DNA of 64,000 nucleotides, taken from Neurospora tetraspora. Its lineage: Eukaryota > Ascomycota > Sordariomycetes > Sordariales > Sordariaceae. Positions 45,644-57,692 of the stretch are shown one piece after another (position 1 is the first letter of the stretch; each line of letters begins with the position of its first letter). The position numbers and the translations under genes are program-made. Location: positions 992,001 through 1,056,000 of the forward strand of contig NW_026944388.1 of NCBI RefSeq assembly GCF_033439725.1, in the 5' to 3' direction. The notes under the pieces were generated by a model. It ran no database searches, had not been told where the DNA came from, and worked only from the letters and a program-made list of their open reading frames with translations.

Positions 45644-45935
45644 TGTTCGGGGAGGCAGCCGACGGCCCTATCGGGGCGGCTTGCCTTAACCCTTCCGTAA
45701 GGGTGTAAGGTTGGATCCTGGGTTGTAGCCCGCGTACGGCTTAGTATGTAGCCCGTGTACGCACATTATTATAATAAACGAAAAATAATCGATTTTTAGC
45801 TCGCACGCTAAATCCTTCTTCCTCCCTCCAACTACCCTAACCCGCCCACCCTAGTCTGCCTACCCCAGCCCGCTTACTTTCGTACCTTTCGTATTGCGCG
45901 CTTGCTCACAGTCGCTAAAGAATTGGACCGTAACA
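45644..45935 (+). mobile_element. Possible solo LTR
   Basis: A 292-bp segment from TGTTCGGGGAGGC to ACCGTAACA with the TG...CA ends, GC-rich start, AT-rich middle and pyrimidine-rich second half of fungal LTRs. No flanking target duplication was found and no second copy lies in the window, so this is only a suggestion: a fossil LTR or fragment of one. Confidence 0.3.
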
Positions 45936-46221
45936 CCACCATTTATGGGCGAACTGTAGCAAGACTTATCGATGTCTAAGGGAAGGTAGAAGATTGACTT
46001 CATCCAGCCGCGGTGCGCCTCAAAAGTCGAGTTTGCTCGTCGCATCGTTCATCGCGACACGCCGCACGCTCTTCACCTTGGCTCTTCACCTTGTCAACGG
46101 GCCGACTCACCGAACGTCCATCTTTCTTCAGTTCACCTGAACATCAACCGCCTCACCCGTGACACTCGATCAATCCAACTCTACCATTTCATAACATCAC
46201 AGTCACGCCCAAGAAACCAAA

Positions 46222-47915
46222 ATGAATCGCAACCCGGGATCCAAACCAAAACCGAAACCCTCGAAGCCCAGACAAAAACTCACCAGCAACCAAAAAGCAA
46301 CCAGCACGACACAACCACCATCATCAAACCCTTCCCTCCCCCAACAAGTCCAAAACCCCCTCGCAGTGCCAACAACCACCACCACCTCCTCCTCCTTACC
46401 CTCCTCCCCAGACCCAAAAGATCCCTCCTCCCTCCTTCCCACCCTAACCCCCGCCCTCGAGATCCTCTCCCGCTTCCACCACCGCAACAAGAACCAGCAC
46501 CGCCTGTCCAAATGGTGGGCCGAAGCCGACATGCTGCGGCGGCACCTGCGGAAGCTGATCGAGGCAGCGAACGAGTGGTGTGATAAGGAGCCGGAGAGGG
46601 AGGCGAGGAGGAGGAAGGAGGAGGTGAGGAAGAAGAAGAGGGAGAGGGATGAGCGGTTGGGGAGGGGGGAGAGGGATAAAGGGAAAGATGAAGGAAAAGA
46701 GGAGGGCGGCAGTGAGGAGGGGGAAGATAAGCAGGCCAAGGAGGTTAAGTTGAGGGCGGAGTATTTGAGGGGGAAGTTAAGGCCTAGGGCTTATTTGTGA
46801 GTTTTTTTCCTTCTGGGGTTTGCATGAAGAGGGAGATGAGATGGTATCGGTGAGGGGAGAGGGGAGCGGAGGGTGTGAGTGACGAAAGTTGCTCGCTCAC
46901 TTCTCGACGTCCTTGTCCTCGCTCGCCCTCCTTAAGACCACTCACTCCCCAGAAACTTCTCATCCAGACCCAAGACTAACAACCCAACAGCGCCTTCAGC
47001 CAACTATCCGCCGACAGACAATTTGCTCACCTAGGCCTCATGCTCCTCGGCATTCTAGCCCAAGTAGACAAGGCACTTTCAGCATTCGCCCCCATTCCAA
47101 TCGACGACGACGCTGCTGCCGCCGCCGACGAAGCGGCAGAAGACAGGAGCTCGACCGTCAACGCTACAGTCACAGATCAGTCAGCCGACGATGCGCCTAA
47201 CCGACGGCACAATGACATCGGCGTAGCGGTATCAAGGGAAGAGTTACTCGCTATGATGTCGGCATCCACCGCATCTGGACCCACGGAAGACACCTTGACG
47301 AGGAGAGATGCTCGAGATCAAGCACTACCCACCACCGAGACTGAATCTGGAGCACCACCACCACCAGAAGCAGGAGAGAACAGGCAGGGCAAGGATAAGA
47401 GCAGCGGGAAGAAGAGACCGAGGGACGATGACTCCTCTTCTGAACCAACACCACCGGTATCCAAGAAGAAGAGGAAGACGAGAGATGGAGATGGAGATGA
47501 CATCGACGACATCTTTGCTTCATTTGACAATCCCAGGAAGGAGAAGAAGAAGAAGGAGAAGAAGATGAAGAAGACGACCACCACCGCAACGGCTACTACC
47601 ACAACCATCTCAACAGCCACCACGACCTCAATAACAACAGCAACAACAACCACGAAAGTGAAAACAACAACAGCACCAGCACCAGCACCAGCAGAAGCAG
47701 AAGCAGAAGCAGGACAACAAAGCAAGGACGACCTCGATGACATCTTCGCCTTTCTAGAAAAGCCCAAAAAGAAGAAGACCGCGAAAGCCAAGAAGACGGA
47801 TGACTTGGACGATATCTTCGCCTCCTTTGATACCAAAAAGGAGAAACCCAAGACGAAGAAGAAAAAGAAGACGACGGGGGCGGATGAGTTTGATGATATC
47901 TTTGGGGGGTTGTGA
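46222..47915 (+). CDS. rmp1: RNase MRP protein subunit Rmp1-like
   Basis: Rmp1 is the subunit specific to nucleolar RNase MRP, which processes pre-rRNA and certain mRNAs. Two exons, 46222-46796 and 46991-47915 (GTGAGT donor, CAG acceptor, codon F192 split), give 499 aa. The Rmp1 domain starts near residue 75: ALEILSRFHHRNKNQHRLSK, then WWAEADMLRRHLRKL, and is completed across the intron by FSQLSADRQFAHLGLMLLG. An E/K/R-rich insertion separates the two halves. The C-terminal 200 residues are low-complexity, with four copies of an acidic DD(I/L/E)DDIF-type motif (DDIDDIFASFDNP, DDLDDIFAFLEKP, DDLDDIFASFDTK, DEFDDIFGGL) separated by lysine-rich linkers that would suit nucleolar retention. The protein is much longer than yeast Rmp1 (about 200 aa), mostly owing to this tail. 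Confidence 0.85.
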
Positions 47916-48845
47916 AAGGGGGACTACATAGGTCAAGACGTAGTGTACTCGGTTGTTGGAGGAGGTGATGGATGTACCGTTTTGTGTGCAAAAGATACCA
48001 TTGTATTTGAATTGCTCGTGTTGTTTCGAGTAAGTCCACTTTCATCGAGGGCATTTTGAGGTTATATCGGCTCCGGAGATAGTTACTCGGTCCTGACGAC
48101 GAAATAACCTTTTTCCCTCTGGGTCTCTGATGGCAGTTTCTAGTACGTGATCACGTCGTCACGTCGTCATGTTGTTTACTTAGCCCCTGATATCTCAACT
48201 GGTTGAACCAATCAAAGAAGTCAAGTGAAGGCTTACACACAAAGAACACGATGAATTGACTTTCCAGAATACGCTACTACTAAAAGGTTTTGCTAGATAT
48301 AATATCAGGAGACTACCATGAACAATCCAGCTCCAACTTCGACCAAGGCCCAGGATAGCCAAGTCTTTCATTGAGCGATCGTCTTCTATTCATACCCAGT
48401 AACCAAACATGTAACTTCTCCCTTTCCAGCATGGGAATTCTGTCCCTCCCCATCCACCGTATTCAAATCCGTAATCCATAATCAAAAAGCAAGTGTCAAA
48501 ACAAGGGTCAAGAAAGGGACATGACCGTAAAAAACCAAAACGGGGTAAACATTGAACTAATAAGGTTTCTTTCTCATCATTCCTTTCTGTTGTCCTTCCT
48601 ATTTCATTTCAGAGATTTCCTTGACGCCGTGTCCACATCGCAATATTGACCGGGGAACGCACACTCTCCCTCTTCGCTCTTTCGTTGTAGCGCTGATCTC
48701 CTCTCCCTCTAGGATCTCTCCCAATTTACCTTTACCGACGGGGCAGTCCCGTGACTACCCTATTCAATCCTAGAAAAGCGTCGTAGGCAGCCGCAAATCG
48801 GATCGGGTCAAATCTCAGGGTTCGCATTGCATCTCCACCGGCTTC
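47916..48845. other. Convergent 3' regions of rmp1 and rco-1
   Basis: About 930 bases with no coding sequence. Contains the 3' flanks of both genes; pyrimidine-rich runs near 48580-48730. Confidence 0.5.
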
Positions 48846-51008
48846 CTATATGCGAGAGTAAGACCAGATGCGGGCCCGCATATCACCAGATCCGGTAGCG
48901 AAGTACCCGACACCGTTGGGACCAGTCACTGGGCTGGGCGCCACGGAGATGACCGAGTTCTTGTGTCCCTGGAGCATGAGTTGTGTGTGGCCGGTACGGG
49001 GATCCCAGAACTGGACACCGCGGTCCTTGGAACCAGAGAGGACCCATTGCGAGTCGGGAGTCAGTGCAACGCTGAGGACGAAATCCTGTGATAAGTGATT
49101 GGCACGTTAGCAAGGTCACAGAGGAATAGGCGATGGGGATATAAATGTAGAAACGTACCCTGTGACCCTCGAAGGTCTTGATGCAGCGCCCACCCTTAGG
49201 AGGCGCCGAAGTAGGAATACCGCGCGGAGCGCTGAGCTCCCACATTTTGATGGTCTTGTCCAAACTGCCGCTGACAAGGTTGCGGCCATCCGGAGAAAAG
49301 GCGACACTATACACACTGTCCTTGTGGCCGTCGGGGCCCTCAAGGCGCTCCGCAAGATAGCCTCTCATGTCCCAGACACGAACGCTCTTATCCAGGGATC
49401 CAGCAGCAACGAATTGCTTGTCGGGCGAGATAGCAACAGTCGTGACACCATCTTCAATAGAGAGGACAGACGTGTTCTGCCCGGTTTCAATGTCCCAAAG
49501 ACGGACGGTTCTATCGCCACTGCCGGAAGCAATAGTGCGGCCATCGCGAGAGAAGTCGAGACTGTAGATATCCTGTTCGTGGCCATGGAAGGTGTTGCGA
49601 ATAGTCCTCGACTGAATATCCCAGACCTATATCGAGCACGTTAGCGAGAGAAGACCACAATGAAGGGAAAGTCAATGTTACGTACTCTGATGAGCTTATC
49701 CTCGGCTCCAGTGGCAAGATACTTGCCATCAGGGCTGAAGCAGACGCTTCTGATGTAGAGATCTCCAGTAAGATCGATGTTTTCGTCTTGCAGGATGCAG
49801 AGCTTCTCGCCAGTCTCCACATCGTAGATCTGAGCGGAACGGTTGCAGCCGGTGGCAACGTACTTGCCATCCATGCTGAACCTCACGCAGCAAACAACGC
49901 TCTCATGCGCCAGAGTGTGGACCAGCTCGACGTCTAGTACCCTGGGAACGGCCGCGTTGAAGATGACCCACCAATCGTCCTTCATCTTCTTTATGTGATT
50001 TGGGAGGCGGTCGGGATCAAGCTCGCTCAAAGCGTTGGTCTGAGAAGGCGGAGGCGGAGGCTGGTGGTGCTGAGCCATCCGGGTGTGGTCCGGGGTAGGA
50101 TGGGTTGGGACCTGAGGCGACTGAGCAGGGCCGCCGTTGTACGGGATCGGAGTGTTGATCTGAGGAGTAGCAGGGCCGCCAGCAGGAGGTCTGCCGATGC
50201 CACGCTTGCCGCCAGGGCCAGGAGAAGCAGTGCTCTGGGGTGGCTGAGGAGGGAAGTTACCAGGTCCCTGGGGTCCCTGATACTGCTGCTGGAAGGGAGG
50301 CTGCTGGGACGGCGGCGGGGGCGGGGGAGGAGGACCCTGAAGCCCGGGGGGCGCAGGCATGTGTGCTGGCTGTTCCTGCTGCTGCGGTGGAGGGGGAGGA
50401 GGGACCAAGGCCTGTCCTCCCTGACCTGCCATGATCGCGCTAAAGACGTTGCTTCCCAAACCGATAGCAGGGGGCTGCTGCTGTCCAGGATGCTGTGGGG
50501 GTGGGTTCATGTTGCCCGGAGGGCCTCCGCGGGCTTCAAGCTGGCGACGAAGCAGCGCAATCTCATCCTCGTACCTGGCCAGATATCGTCAGCCTACCTC
50601 TCTCGAGTCTCGGGTATGCTTGACCAGATTTTGACTAGCTTACTTTTGCTTAACGTTCATCTGGTGCTGCTCCATCTGGAAGACTTTCTCGCGGATGACC
50701 TGAAGCTCCTGGAGCTGCGTTGCCACTATTGTCTGGTCAGTCGGGTACATGTCCCAAGGCCTAGCTCGTTAATTGCGGGCCACAAACAACCCGCATCACC
50801 ATGTACGGCCGGTTTCCCTCATCGCCAGATGGGAGGGTGGCCACCCAGCGGAGGAATGTGGGGAGGAACCCTTACAGTCATGCTGGCAGGTCTCGTACTG
50901 GCGAGCTTGTGATTCGAATTCCATTCTGATGCCATCGAGGAGCTCGTTAAGGCGGCCCATATTCTGGATGGGCGCACCCGCAATGGGTCGGTGCGGATAC
51001 ATGGACAT
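48846..51008 (-). CDS. rco-1: Tup1-type transcriptional corepressor RCO-1
   Basis: General corepressor acting with the Ssn6/RCM-1 partner to silence many promoters; in Neurospora rco-1 affects conidiation genes, glucose repression and light responses. Five exons on the minus strand, 51008-50876, 50725-50644, 50574-49686, 49626-49159 and 49085-48846, give 603 aa. The N-terminus ([20 protein letters not shown], then [19 protein letters not shown]) and residues up to about 95 form the helical tetramerisation and Ssn6-binding region. A P/Q/G-rich linker follows to about residue 215. Then [20 protein letters not shown] introduces the WD40 propeller, with seven blades ([44 protein letters not shown], ending [14 protein letters not shown]). 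Length and both termini match RCO-1 as I remember it. Confidence 0.95.
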
Positions 51009-54000
51009 GTTGCGTAGTTGGGGCGGTTGTCCGCGTGCTATGTGTTGGTGAAGCTGACGAGAAACGGACAGAGATCCAAGCCGGGAACGCTAGGGCGGTC
51101 GCGCAGGTTTGTGAAAGCTCAAGGCAGCAATCGGCTGAAAGAAGCGAGAACCGGAAATGCGCCCGAGGATACAAAGGCGACTCGTAAGGTTGCCGATGAT
51201 GCGGCTGGGGTGCAGCCGGGCGTGATGTCGGTCGAGCGTCGAGCTACCGTGCGTTGGGATGGCGTGCGCGCGGGACGGATCGCGGCGCGAAAAGACGCAA
51301 AAGATGGGGACGGGGGGGCTCGAAATCCCTAGTCGAATGGCACTGTACACAACCAAGGGCCAATGACGGAATCCGAGGGGTTGATAGGGATGGTGATGCT
51401 GGCGTTGCGCCAATTCCGATGTTTGTTGTTGGGATGATTTGGGCGAAGCAGTTGAGGGTTGCTGACAGGAAGTGCTGGTGTTGCTCCCGAGTAATGCTGC
51501 CAAAGGGGGGAGGAGGTGGAAGGAAGGAAAAAGAAGTGGAATGGCCAGCAAGTGGCAGAAATGACCTGGGCGTTCCTCCTTCTGGGGCGGCTCCCGGTGT
51601 GGATTTCCACTTGCAGCGACACCACCTCTCGTCCCACCTCCAGCGGCTGGCTTTCTTGGGTGCCACCGGTCATCACCATCAGTTAGCACATCGGACGGAA
51701 CTGAGGTCCTGCCGTCGTATCTTGAGACCAAGAGGTACCTCACTTCATCTCAAACCGCTGGCAAACGGGTAGGTCACTCGGCTCGGCAAGTGTCTCAGAC
51801 AGTACCTCACATGGTCCGTGAGCTACCCTTCATTGCTACGAGTTCCGACATGGATGGCAGGGACCAGGGTGCCCTGCGCTACCTGCCTAGGCGTAGAATA
51901 TGGAATGGCAAGGCCAGAAGCCAGGCCGCGGCGGCGCTGTGCGCACGCTAGAGCATCTGCACAAGAGTGGATCTACGAGATTCTGGAGACCCAGTCATTG
52001 ACGGCGTCCGTGCGCCAGTTACGTACCGACATGGTCACTGATGGTTCCATTCTCGGAAAGCGAAGAGGGCGGCCCGGGTTGGGGGAGTGCACTGATGGAC
52101 GCACCCCCTGATGTCTGCTTGCCGTGTCCCGTGGCTGGGCTTGTCATTGAACGAGCATCACGTAGCTGGCGTGCACGTATGACTGCACATGGGACGTTCT
52201 TTCCCTTTTCATCTTTCATCCAAAGTTCGGATTGATCCAGGCAATCAGCGACGTGTACCCGGAGGGGCTATGCAAACAGTGACTACTGCAAGTGTCGGTA
52301 AAGGAAACATTGGTTTTCTAGCTCGATCTGTGCTAGATTGACCGCCAAGCACCTGCCATTTAGTCCATCGCAGCATGCGGTTTGAAACAATGCAAACCAC
52401 ACACAACCTCAACTCCCAATGCCACCTCGATGAATACTACTGCATACAGCACACCAGATCAACCATGGTTCGCCTCCTTCAAACGACCGACCTTATACGA
52501 AAATCCTTCCGGCTTCGGTATCGCTTCAACTTGTGAGAGATGACGATGACCCGCTGGTGTACTTGATAAATGCCCACCAACTCGCCAACTGCCATCTGGT
52601 CCAAAATAGCAGTATGCAGTGACTTACGAGCATTGCTTTCATCTTTGTTCGGGCAATGTTCGAGCAACGTCAACTCGCGAGGAACAACAACTTTTTGTCC
52701 TCGTCGAGTTGTCCCGTGTAAAGCATGGGTACGCCCATGGGAATCACGACGGCGTGAGCTAAGTACTCAGTTCATGTCAGAAAGACACCATTGTCAAAGC
52801 AAGTGCACGAGTGGAATATACTCTCCTTTACAAACCTCTTCACATAACCCTATTCAGGTCCAAGCAGGCGCACCACCACAGGAAACGCCGGGAGCGACAA
52901 AGTGTCGATCGCATGTGTAGCCTTATATGGCACTGCCCCGTTTCCTCTCTTCCCGATCTCCGAATCTTATGATGCTTGAAGCCTCCAGTCTCATGGTTAT
53001 GTCAACGAAACCCCGCCTTAGCGCAGATAGCGAAAGTAGAGCCAGGTCTCTATCGACTGTGACGAGGTGTACCCGACCGCCTGTCTTCGTTGGTTCAATC
53101 TTATTATCGGAAGCGCATGCATCACCTTCCCCTCTTTTGTGTGAATGTGGTACCAACCCCGAACAAACCAGCAAATCCGTCACATAAATTCTTCTCATGC
53201 TCCCTTGCACTTCGGCTCTTTAGTCCTTTTATGGTCTCATTGCTATTCCCACACCCATGTTGAATAACGGAGGACAACCCGTATGTTCGTCCAACGTTCG
53301 AAGGCACTGTCTCTAGCCCGCTTCAAACTCCGGCCTCAACTGAGTAGGTGTCAGCGCTTTCCAATATCACCCACGTGGGATGAATAAACCGCCTTCTGCT
53401 ACTTCGGAACAGGCTGCCAACCGAGTCAATATTGTGACGGATCACTAAGGTTCTGACCAACACACATCTCTGCCTTTGGTTCTTTGCATCCCGCACTGTC
53501 TCGTATATCTGGTGGCCGCCTTCCGTCAAGCTGGGGATTGAGAACGAAGACGATTATCATGTTCCAATTTACTGTTAAACGATTACATATTCGCTCAGCT
53601 GGTGTCTGCACAGAGTATTTGAGCGATATGTCGATGATATGCACCCCAGACAGTTGTTGCTTAGCTGCCTATGTTGCATGCTTCAAACTTGCCTCGCTTC
53701 AAGGCCATCAGCTCACCCAGGCAGAGAGAAATACTAGGGCGGGTTGCATAGCGCAATATGTCCAGCCTCCGCCCGTGTCATGCCGGTTAGACAGAGAGTC
53801 CAGGCAACAGTCACAAGTGAAATTGTCCTCAGAGTGCTGGTTGCCAGACAAGTGGAAGTTGCCTTGGGAGCTTAGGTTGACCGGACTCACCTTACCCATC
53901 CAATTGGATTACATAACCGGTTTCATCCGATGTCAATCCAGTAATTGCTTCAAGGGAAGGACGGCACGTGGGTGAAAAAAGGATCGGATCAAATTTGATC

Positions 54001-55040
54001 CCCGTTTTTACTTCGGACTGCACACACGTGTTTGATCAGCGCAGTTGATTTTAGATCTTATCTGATCTTACGGTGTGCGGGCTGCCACGCCGCTGTGCCC
54101 CTTTTTCTTCAGTCTTAAGCGAGCCCCGTGACCCCGGCTAAGCGCCAGTTCCTCGCCAAAATCTTGAAACATTTCAACTTTGGATTGGTCGAGGGGTCAA
54201 GGAGACAAGGAGACGAGTGACGAGTTCCCAAGTCCAGGCAGGGGCTGGAAGGGAGCCTTGACAGCTCGGCTCTCGGCTTCGGTGTTATGGGAATCTGGAA
54301 GACTGGAAGGGTAGGGAGCTGTCTTGGCGTTGTTTCTCATCTACTCATCACCAACGGCCGCTGCTCACTGATAGCTATTTTGATCAAGACGCGACAGATC
54401 ATTTATGCATGATCGGTCAAAGTGAAGTCCTCCGTGAAATGCTCTGAGACGAGGAACACAGATGCACATCATAAAACCGATCAACGTTGGCGTTTTGAAA
54501 CCTACGTAGACGAGTGTCTTTACAAACTACAGTGACAAGATCCAGGGGCCCTGGTACAACCGCCAAGAGTTGCCCCTTTGCCGCAGAACTCACCCTCAAT
54601 GCTACCATAGCTGGGCTCTGGTGTTTCGCGATAGCTTCAAGGCGTTTGCCGTATGTTCGTTTGGGTTAGCTTCTGTTGCAGGTGTTTGGTTTCAGTTTCT
54701 TGAAGAGTTTCTCATATATCTCTTTCTTCCGGCAGCATCATGAAACTGGCTGTTTGTTTCCTCTTTCCACTCCATCTCTTCATTCACTTCACTCACTTGC
54801 CAGGCGCAGTTCTTGTTACTGTTCATTCGTTCAATTCATTCATTTGGTTTCATAGCCAAAGCACCTGGCGTGCCACTCCTTTCCGGCTTCTTGATCTCAG
54901 CACTTACCACATCAAACTCAACAACCAACAAGCCCTTCAGTCCAGTTCAGTCCAGTCCAGTCCAATCCAAGCCTCATTCCAGCTCGACGCCTCACTCGGT
55001 CAACCCTTCACATCCCATCCCGCTCCACTACAAAGCAAAG
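51009..55040. other. 4-kb divergent intergenic region (rco-1 promoter)
   Basis: Nearest 800 bases to 51008 are GC-rich and probably the rco-1 leader and core promoter. Between 52480 and 53650 several minus-strand frames have protein-like composition (for example RVHLVTVDRDLALLSLSALR) but overlap in different frames and cannot be linked. The last 300 bases before 55040 are CT-rich, the likely leader of the next gene, with tandem TCCAGTTCAG-like units near 54940-54965. Confidence 0.4.
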
Positions 55041-55703
55041 ATGTCATCCAACACCAAAAACCTCTACTACACCGTCCCTCTCGACGACGACCTCGAGTCC
55101 CAGGACTACCTCCAAGAGAAGCAAGCTGTGCCCTGGTTCAGCGTCCCCGTCCGAAGCGCGGCCGTTGCCGCTCCCTCTCGCTCTTCTCCCTTGTCTGCTT
55201 TGTGGAGACTACCTCAAAGATGGTGGTCAAACGATGATAGCCATCACCACCACAGCAGCAACACCAACGCTCGCGGTGACCGAGGTTTCTGGGGCCGCTG
55301 GATCTGGCTCGTCCACGTCGTTCTTCTGACTGTTTCCATGACGCTTTTTGCGCTGTCCATGTGCACTTTGCAGCAAAGCGCGAGCGCGAGCGCAGCAGCG
55401 GCGGTTCAGTGTCAGTGTCAGGGGACTGCGGCGGCGGTGGCGGAGGGGGTGGATGGTGCTGGTGCTTCGAGTTTTGGTAAGGGATTCACGGATGTTGATA
55501 TTTCCTGGCTTTGGCTTGTCAGTTTGTTAATACTGTTTTGTTTTTGGATTTTAGTTCCTCGCTCTTTCTATGAAGGAGAGGAGACGGCGACGAAGCCTGC
55601 TGTTGTGCTTCCTGTTCCGACTGTCGACATTCCGGAATCGCAACATGTTGATATGGAGATCTCGGTGGATGATAAGACTTGGGTGGAAGATGAGGAGGAG
55701 TGA
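55041..55703 (+). CDS. Small membrane protein of unknown function
   Basis: ATG at 55041 opens MSSNTKNLYYTVPLDDDLES; an upstream in-frame extension exists but is low-complexity leader. A tryptophan-rich transmembrane segment lies at about residues 94-118 (WIWLVHVVLLTVSMTLFALS), then an alanine/serine and glutamine-rich stretch and an acidic C-terminus (KTWVEDEEE). A 78-bp segment, 55477-55554, has a GTAAGG donor and TTTTAG acceptor with a T-rich tract and looks like an intron, but it is also open and in frame. Spliced: 194 aa, one membrane span. Unspliced: 220 aa, with a second hydrophobic span (WLWLVSLLILFCFWIL). The N-terminus recalls UstYa-like fungal proteins (tyrosine, proline and acidic residues before one span), but the HxxHC motifs of that family are absent. 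Confidence 0.6.
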   Translation: MSSNTKNLYYTVPLDDDLESQDYLQEKQAVPWFSVPVRSAAVAAPSRSSPLSALWRLPQRWWSNDDSHHHHSSNTNARGDRGFWGRWIWLVHVVLLTVSMTLFALSMCTLQQSASASAAAAVQCQCQGTAAAVAEGVDGAGASSFGKGFTDVDISWLWLVSLLILFCFWILVPRSFYEGEETATKPAVVLPVPTVDIPESQHVDMEISVDDKTWVEDEEE

Positions 55704-57692
55704 GGAGTGGGATTGCGTTTCTGTGAAGAGGGCAGGTCTCTGGCTTGATGCTGGATGGAAGCTGATGTCGGAGCATATCGTTTGAGTTGTAGTATCTGGG
55801 TGAAGAATTTAGCCAATATGAATTCTCATCGTTGGACGAGGAACGAACCGGCCAAACCGACTGCGCTAAACCGCATTGGGGTCACTGTTCTTCTTCAACT
55901 GGACTCATTCGGAAACGAAGGTGCGAAGCTCAGCCTCAACTCAAACCAACCGCCAGATCGGATTCATCGGAAAAATCCGAGGGGGGTGGAATCAGGAATA
56001 CGCGTATAGCCCGGCAAGGAGACCGAGAAGCTTCATCAGGCTCCCAGTCTTCAGTCGGGACACTAACGTGATACGGCGGGGAATGAGTAGGGGAGGTTGT
56101 TAGGAGGCACCTGGGAGGTTGAGTAGAACTATGTATGCGCGTATAGAATGGCGTGTGGATCTTCGAATACGGTCCAAACGGCCCGCTTCTTGCTTTAAGC
56201 TTCGAAGCATAGCTTCATCCAGAACAGCCAGCCACAACTCTGGGCACATCTGATAAAACCGGCCGTGCCAATGCCTTTGAGGAAAAAATCGAGATCGACC
56301 ACTGGAAACAGATAGGATCTTCGTCGCTTTTTGTTCACCGTTGTTCGTTGCGGATCTTGCATTTGGGAAAAACAGATGACAGTCAGCGACTTTGACAGGG
56401 GGAGGCAGGGACCTCTTTGATCCCAAGTCTCGGGTCGTGTCAATCGTCCGAGTTGTACCTGACATTAAATGCGGGGGCGTTCAAGACTTCAAGGGAGTGA
56501 AATCACCAATCAGCTGTGTCCATCCCCAGATAAGATCTACCGGGTGGAGGGGTTTCCTCACGGCTCCGAATCGTTCCAAAACCACGCCATTTTGGTCGTT
56601 CGCATCGTTCTGCTTCCGAGAGTCTAGCGTTCTCCATTGAATCACTTTCGACTTTCTTGTGTTCAGTGATGTGGTTCGCCCATCCAATCAAGGAGCTCAA
56701 TCACGGTCCCCTTGTACTATCGAGATCAGCTTCCTGTCAAACGTGCCACTCATCATGCAACATCGAGGACGAGACGTTGGGTTGACAGCCCATTTTGTTA
56801 TTGTCAACTTGCGATGGTGAGAGCACACTACGCTTTGGCGAGGTAAACAAAGAACATTTGGTCGAAGAATGCAAAGACGGGTGGATACGGGATCTCTGAC
56901 GTTGTTGGGGGAGAAAAAAAGAAGTCATAGATCGGCTTCCATTGATGCGGAGACGTCGAGACGGCCCATTCGGGACCCGGATTTGATTAGATCTCTGGGC
57001 AAAACTGAAAAGGGGTTATCGGTGATGATGATGAATTGTTCAACAACGAAGCTCAATATGGGAAACAATATCCCGCATTCATTTTTTTGCGTGAAGCTCA
57101 TGCTGAAACTTGGTGCAAACATATGTCTATTTGCCTTTCACTCACCCGAATGTCTCTTCACTCACAACTCAATCCGTTCGCTTGTTACGGTACCGTTATC
57201 GCAGGTGAGAGAGAGCTTGTTGTCCTTGTTCGGAGCAACCCACGGATTTACGGGGCCAGCAAGGACAACCACCCTCCCCGTCCTTGGCACACTCAAGGTC
57301 CCCTTGTTTTCACGCGAACGCTCGTTCGGGAAGCCGATCGTTCAGGGGTGGTTATGACTTGAGAAATTGGGCCTGCCACTTTATTGCCAGCGTCACTATC
57401 GGATTCGCGGCAAAATCTTTCTTTCCCATTATTCATCCTTCTTCTTCGTTTTCTTTTTAATCCTTCTGCCCCGCGCTCTCTTGGTCGTCCGTCCCCGTTG
57501 TCGGTCCTTCACTCTATCTTTCCTTTTGGCCAGCCATCACCACAACAACCTAGCAGGACCCCACGCCTTTTCCGTCTTGCTTATCTGTCCGACACGGTCT
57601 TGACCTGGGCCTTCGGGAAAGTTTGCTTGGCTTGTTGTTACCCAACTTGATTTTCCCTTCTTTGGCGCGCAAGCCCAACAACCACCGTCAAG
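55704..57692. other. Intergenic and ERG3 promoter/leader
   Basis: No gene seen from 55704 to about 57300. From about 57400 to 57692 the plus strand is strongly pyrimidine-rich, as in leaders of highly expressed fungal genes, and leads into the ERG3 start. Confidence 0.45.

Noticed and set aside
52479-53644. Cluster of minus-strand frames with protein-like sequence upstream of rco-1
   Set aside because: Frames overlap and cannot be linked by good introns; no family recognised.
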